DNA from: Flavobacteriales bacterium
GTDB taxonomy: Bacteria; Bacteroidota; Bacteroidia; Flavobacteriales; Flavobacteriaceae
Length of the DNA: 10,367 bases
Assembly (NCBI GenBank): GCA_011525065.1
Contig: WTIY01000025.1
Location: 2,550-12,916, forward strand
Direction: 5' to 3'
Shown: one piece after another, positions 7,078 to 10,367 of the stretch
Position numbering within the stretch: position 1 is the first letter of the stretch
Layout: the number at the start of each line of letters is the position of its first letter
Notes under the pieces: generated by a model
The model's database searches: none
The model's input: the letters and a program-made list of their open reading frames with translations, nothing else
What the model was told of the DNA's origin: nothing
Position numbers and translations under genes: made by a program

Positions 7078-7929
7078 ATGAGCGCATTAACTGTACATCA
7101 ACAAAGAGGAATTTTTCGCACGGCCCTTATTGGCCTACTGATTCTGTTAGCTCTAATGTTATTGGGGCTGCGTCATTACGACCCACCTCTAGAGCGCGGA
7201 GTGATTATTGCTTTTGGCGCACCAGAGGCTATGGATGATCGAACTCAAAACGCGGGTGATCAATCTGAGAAAATAACCGCCGTGGCCAGTGAGCAAACCA
7301 CAGAGCAAGACCTTGAGACTCCAGAAAATTCAGTGACCCAGCGCACTGATCTCGTGCCAACTGATGGAGAACAACAAATGGCCGAGCGCGACTTAAATTC
7401 AACTGCTTCAGAGCAGGCGTCAGAGCAGATGATGCAAACTGAGGACGAAACCGTGAGTGTAGAATCAGAAAAAAAGCCAGAGGCTGATGCCGCAACTCAA
7501 GAGGCGCTCAAGCGTATTTTGGCCGGTAAAAATACCCTAAATCAAGACAAGCAGTCCAGTGGACAGGATGAAATCAGTGAGCAAGCCAAAGGAAGTCAGT
7601 TGAGTGATGAGCCATCAACAAGCCCTTATGACCTGGGAATCGGACTTGATGGTGATGGGAATTATTTGCTGGGTGGAAGACGTGCTGTCCATAAGGAAAT
7701 CATTGTTCAAGACTGCAATCAGGCTGGTCGGGTGGTCGTCAGTATTGAGGTCAATCAAAATGGCCAGGTGGTCTCTGCAATGCCTGGAGTAAGAGGAACC
7801 ACCAATAATGCTTCTTGTCTATTGGATCCCGCCAAACGGGCAGCTTTAGCCACTGAATTTAATTCAGATTCAAGGGCGCCTACACGACAAATCGGCAAGA
7901 TCATTTATGTCTTCAGACTCTCTGAATAA
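7078..7929 (+). CDS. TonB-like energy transducer, Bacteroidota type
   Basis: This is the presumed mechanical link from ExbBD across the periplasm to outer-membrane TonB-dependent receptors. From ATG 7078 the protein has 283 residues: a cytoplasmic N-terminus, one membrane anchor at about 12-31 (TALIGLLILLALMLLGL), the conserved YDPPLERGVIIAFG segment (34-47), a long linker (about 50-180), and a compact C-terminal domain (about 185-283). The C-terminal domain contains LLGGRRAV, QDCNQAGRVVVSIEVNQNGQ, GVRGTTNNASCLLD and QIGKIIYVFRLSE, the pattern of Bacteroidota TonB-like proteins. Two cysteines (C213, C247) lie in it. The linker has roughly 31 acidic against 11 basic residues, many glutamines and few prolines, unlike the Pro-rich linker of E. 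coli TonB. A GTG at 7072 overlapping the exbD stop is an alternative start adding two residues. TolA-like function is the alternative. Confidence 0.85.
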   Translation: MSALTVHQQRGIFRTALIGLLILLALMLLGLRHYDPPLERGVIIAFGAPEAMDDRTQNAGDQSEKITAVASEQTTEQDLETPENSVTQRTDLVPTDGEQQMAERDLNSTASEQASEQMMQTEDETVSVESEKKPEADAATQEALKRILAGKNTLNQDKQSSGQDEISEQAKGSQLSDEPSTSPYDLGIGLDGDGNYLLGGRRAVHKEIIVQDCNQAGRVVVSIEVNQNGQVVSAMPGVRGTTNNASCLLDPAKRAALATEFNSDSRAPTRQIGKIIYVFRLSE

Positions 7930-7969
7930 AGGCCGAAATCGATTATCTTTATTCCATCAATTTTATCCC

Positions 7970-8017
7970 ATGCGTTATCTCGGTCTTTTTCTATTATCAC
8001 TTTTTTTAGTCAATTGT
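7970..8017 (+). other. Lipoprotein-type signal peptide of the propeller protein
   Basis: Residues 1-16 are MRYLGLFLLSLFLVNC: one arginine, a hydrophobic core of about eleven residues, and LVNC matching L-x-x-C. Asn at -1 is less common than Gly, Ala or Ser. There is no A-x-A signal peptidase I site nearby, and the next residues are QDNTPE. Acidic residues soon after the cysteine are seen in Bacteroidota surface lipoproteins, but this is not a clear export signal. Confidence 0.6.
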
Positions 8018-10367
8018 CAGGACAATACTCCTGAAATCACTACTCAGATTCATGATTCGAGTCAAAAACCCAACGATTGGATGTTCATGCAGCGGGCTTA
8101 TCCCTCAGGCCAAATCAACCCACAGGCCCAAAGAAATGCCATGACGTCAAAAGAGATCATGAATGTCACCGCAGGGAATTGGTCTTCGGTGGGCCCGATC
8201 AATATCGGAGGAAGAATCAGTGATATCGAGATGGTCAGTGGTCAAGAATTTTATGTGGCTGCAGCCTCCGGAGGTGTGTTTAAAACCCAAAATGGAGGCG
8301 CAGACTGGTCGCCAATTTTCGATGGACAAAATTCCCTTTCCATTGGCGACATTGCCATAGACCCGAGCAACAGTAATCGTGTTTGGGTGGGTACTGGTGA
8401 GGTCAACGCTGGAGGAGGATCTCTGGCTTACGATGGCGACGGCATTTATGTTTCTGATGATGCTGGGATGACCTGGACCAATAAAGGGCTTTCGCAAGTC
8501 GGAAATATTGGCAAGGTATTAATTGATCCAAATAATCCAGATCGCATTTATGTCGGGGCCATGGGCCCACTATTTCGAAATGATTCTAATCGTGGTGTGT
8601 ACCTTTCAGAGGATGGAGGAGACACTTGGACTCAGTCCTTATTTGTCAGTGATTCAACAGGGATCGTCGACATGGCCATACACCCGACTAATGGGCAAAT
8701 TGCTTATGCAGCGGCATGGCAACGCGTTAGAAGACCGCAATACCGATCTTATGGGGGTGAAACCTCGGGTTTGTTCCGAACCATTGATGGTGGAAATACT
8801 TGGGAAGAACTTACAAATGGCTTACCTACGGCAGCCAGCCAAAAGGGGAGGATTAGCGTGGTCATTGCCCCTTCAAATCCCCAAGTGTTGTACGCCCGCT
8901 ATGCCGATGCCATTGGGAGCATTCAGGGGGTATATCGCAGTGACGATGGTGGCGATTCATGGGTTACCATGAATTCCTCTGCTTTAAATAATGTTGGATT
9001 TCATTGGTGGTTCAGGGGCGTCGTGGTTGATCCGACCGATGAGAATACCATCTATAATGTTGACTTTCAAGTCCAAAAATCAACTGACGGTGGCAATACT
9101 TGGTTTGGAGTATTCAATAATGTACATGTAGATCAGCATGCTTTGGTTTTTGATCCAAATGATCCCAACAAGCTCGTTCTCGGTAATGATGGAGGGGTCT
9201 ATTTTAGTCCTGATGGAGGAACTACATGGACCAAGGACCAACAATTGCCCATCACCCAATTATATCGCTGTTTTGTCGACCCATCTAATGCACTAGGTAT
9301 TTATTTGGGGGCCCAGGATAACAGCACTCATCGAAGTCTCACCGGCGGGCAAGACGATTATGAAATTATTTACGGGGGAGATGGCTTTCAGCCACTAGTG
9401 GATCCTGATGATTCAAATGTGATTTTTGCTCAATATCAGTATGGTAATATAGCGAAGTCTACCAATAACGGCGTGAGTTTTACAGGCGCAACAGCCGGGA
9501 TATCCGGAGGAGATAGAAAAAATTGGGACACCCCGATAGTTTTTGATCCTCAAAATTCAGAGGTGATGTATACCGCCACACAACGCGTTTATCGTACTGA
9601 GAATGCTGCAGGTCTTTGGAATGCAATTAGTGGCGATCTCACCAATGGTTCTGGGGGAGGAAATCTGAATTATGGAACTGTGGTAGCGTTAGATGTTTCC
9701 CCGTTTAATGCTGAAAAGATTCTGGCTGGTACTGATGATGGTAATGTTTGGATGACGCTCGATACAGGGGCGAACTGGCAACTGATTTCAGAAGATTTAC
9801 CCACAAGATGGGTCACCAAGGTGCTTCACTCAGTGACTCATCCTGGGACACTTTTTGTGAGTCTGTCTGGCTATCGATACGGCGGTAATGACGGTCATGT
9901 ATACAAGAGCTATGACAATGGACAGAATTGGATCGATATCTCTTCGGGTTTACCCGATGTGCCGGTAAACGATGTCGTTCAAGATCAAAATGGACGCCTT
10001 TTTGTCGGGACAGACATCGGGGTATTTGGATCAGCAGATGGGGGAGAGACCTGGAGTGTAATCGGCACAAACCTGCCCTCTGTTGTGGTCAATGACATGC
10101 ACATTCATCAACCTACCCAGGAGTTGTTTATCGCCACTTATGGACGATCCAGCTACCGGATTGGTTTAAACGAAATAACCTTAGGTACACCAATGAATGA
10201 CCAAACCTCAAATTCGGTCCTTTGGCCAAACCCAGCCCGTGGTCAAGCCGTTTTGAAAATTGATGAAATACAGGGTCCTATTCAAGTCAGTCTTTATGGT
10301 GTTCAAGGAACCGTGTTGCGCACCTTTGTATGTTCGGATCAGAATTGTCTGCTGGATTTGGAAGGAC
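7970..10367 (+). CDS. Secreted Asp-box (BNR) beta-propeller protein with T9SS sorting domain (partial, 3' end missing)
   Basis: The frame is open for 799 codons from ATG 7970 to the window edge. The N-terminus MRYLGLFLLSLFLVNC is a short signal peptide with a lipobox-like LVNC; C16 would be lipidated. After a low-complexity stretch, the mature part begins WSSVGPINIGGRISDI and continues as tandem propeller repeats with twelve Asp-box positions (T/S-x-D-x-G-x-T-W type) between residues 106 and 695. It resembles the large family of BNR/sortilin-like and GH74-like proteins that Bacteroidota secrete; no enzymatic activity can be assigned. From residue 751, LWPNPARGQAVLKI starts a type A T9SS sorting domain; about 25-30 residues should remain beyond the window. 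An in-frame ATG at 7907 lies inside the upstream gene and would bury the signal peptide, so 7970 is chosen. It follows the TonB-like gene after 40 bases, likely in the same operon. Confidence 0.88.
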   Translation, partial: MRYLGLFLLSLFLVNCQDNTPEITTQIHDSSQKPNDWMFMQRAYPSGQINPQAQRNAMTSKEIMNVTAGNWSSVGPINIGGRISDIEMVSGQEFYVAAASGGVFKTQNGGADWSPIFDGQNSLSIGDIAIDPSNSNRVWVGTGEVNAGGGSLAYDGDGIYVSDDAGMTWTNKGLSQVGNIGKVLIDPNNPDRIYVGAMGPLFRNDSNRGVYLSEDGGDTWTQSLFVSDSTGIVDMAIHPTNGQIAYAAAWQRVRRPQYRSYGGETSGLFRTIDGGNTWEELTNGLPTAASQKGRISVVIAPSNPQVLYARYADAIGSIQGVYRSDDGGDSWVTMNSSALNNVGFHWWFRGVVVDPTDENTIYNVDFQVQKSTDGGNTWFGVFNNVHVDQHALVFDPNDPNKLVLGNDGGVYFSPDGGTTWTKDQQLPITQLYRCFVDPSNALGIYLGAQDNSTHRSLTGGQDDYEIIYGGDGFQPLVDPDDSNVIFAQYQYGNIAKSTNNGVSFTGATAGISGGDRKNWDTPIVFDPQNSEVMYTATQRVYRTENAAGLWNAISGDLTNGSGGGNLNYGTVVALDVSPFNAEKILAGTDDGNVWMTLDTGANWQLISEDLPTRWVTKVLHSVTHPGTLFVSLSGYRYGGNDGHVYKSYDNGQNWIDISSGLPDVPVNDVVQDQNGRLFVGTDIGVFGSADGGETWSVIGTNLPSVVVNDMHIHQPTQELFIATYGRSSYRIGLNEITLGTPMNDQTSNSVLWPNPARGQAVLKIDEIQGPIQVSLYGVQGTVLRTFVCSDQNCLLDLEG
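8285..10054 (+). repeat. Tandem Asp-box repeats encoding beta-propeller blades
   Basis: Twelve Asp-box positions are visible in the encoded protein, with the final W/F at residues 113, 169, 220, 278, 331, 378, 420, 504, 550, 603, 654 and 695. The best copies are SEDGGDTW, TIDGGNTW, SDDGGDSW, STDGGNTW, SPDGGTTW and SADGGETW. Degenerate ones are TQNGGADW, STNNGVSF and TENAAGLW. Spacing is 41-58 residues except for an 84-residue interval between 420 and 504, which probably holds a blade without an Asp-box. About thirteen blades suggests two propellers. The DNA repeat is imperfect and is a consequence of the protein repeat. Confidence 0.85.
10220..10367 (+). other. Start of a type A T9SS C-terminal sorting domain
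   Basis: Residues 751-799 read LWPNPARGQAVLKI, then IQGPIQVSLYGVQGTVLRTF. This matches the type A sorting pattern: (Y/W)PNP-x-x-G, a short strand, then V-x-L-Y/F-x-x-x-G-x-x-V. It follows the last blade after a short linker (about 733-750), the usual arrangement. The domain targets the protein through the outer membrane by type IX secretion, after which it is normally removed. The terminal strands lie outside the window. Two cysteines (C788, C793) in it are unusual and may form a local disulfide. Confidence 0.82.

Noticed and set aside
7944..7951. TATCTTTA as an internal promoter for the propeller gene
   Set aside because: The last base of TAnnTTTG is wrong, there is no TTG at the required spacing, and it would leave only about 15 bases of leader.
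7907..7969. In-frame ATG 7907 as start of the propeller gene
   Set aside because: It lies inside the TonB-like gene and would put 21 residues before the signal peptide, which begins cleanly at 7970.
8523..8972. Separate plus-strand open frame of 149 codons
   Set aside because: It lies in another frame of the propeller gene, whose own frame is continuous and carries clear Asp-box repeats.

Overview
The window looks like an ordinary chromosomal segment of a Bacteroidota bacterium, most likely from the Flavobacteriia/Cytophagia side. Five things point there: a Bacteroidota-type putative porin; ExbB, ExbD and TonB-like genes in that order with a lineage-typical TonB-like C-terminal domain; a secreted beta-propeller protein ending in a type IX secretion (T9SS) sorting domain; promoter matches to the phylum's TAnnTTTG -7 element; and start codons without Shine-Dalgarno sequences. 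Base composition is moderate and even. I see no tRNA, rRNA, insertion sequence, CRISPR array, phage gene or sign of recent transfer.

Layout: (1) 2-688 (+), the 3' end of a putative outer-membrane porin. (2) 736-1878 (-), a complete acyl-CoA dehydrogenase, convergent with the porin. (3) 1879-1991, a divergent spacer carrying a good promoter for the acyl-CoA dehydrogenase. (4) 1992-3095 (+), anmK, 1,6-anhydro-N-acetylmuramate kinase, for peptidoglycan recycling. (5) 3096-3308, a non-coding spacer with a predicted promoter at 3217-3224. (6) 3309-7929 (+), a tightly spaced run: Glu/Leu/Phe/Val-type dehydrogenase, NhaD Na+/H+ antiporter, ExbB, ExbD, and a TonB-like energy transducer. (7) 7970 to the window end (+), a large secreted Asp-box (BNR) beta-propeller protein that is cut by the window edge. 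It has a lipoprotein-type signal peptide and the beginning of a T9SS C-terminal sorting domain.

The genes from 3309 onward all point the same way with gaps of at most about 42 bases, so they probably form one operon, with or without internal promoters. It combines an amino-acid dehydrogenase, an ion antiporter that trades the proton gradient for sodium export, a proton-driven ExbBD-TonB motor that powers outer-membrane receptors, and a cell-surface protein. The propeller gene has no stop within the window and runs off the right edge, and its full frame was translated by hand.

I did not find a clearly new system. The observations most worth a second look are the combination of a lipobox with a T9SS sorting domain in the propeller protein, a conserved-looking polar patch inside that propeller which is not Asp-box, the proline-poor Gln/Glu-rich linker of the TonB-like protein, and the two start-codon corrections (anmK and the dehydrogenase).
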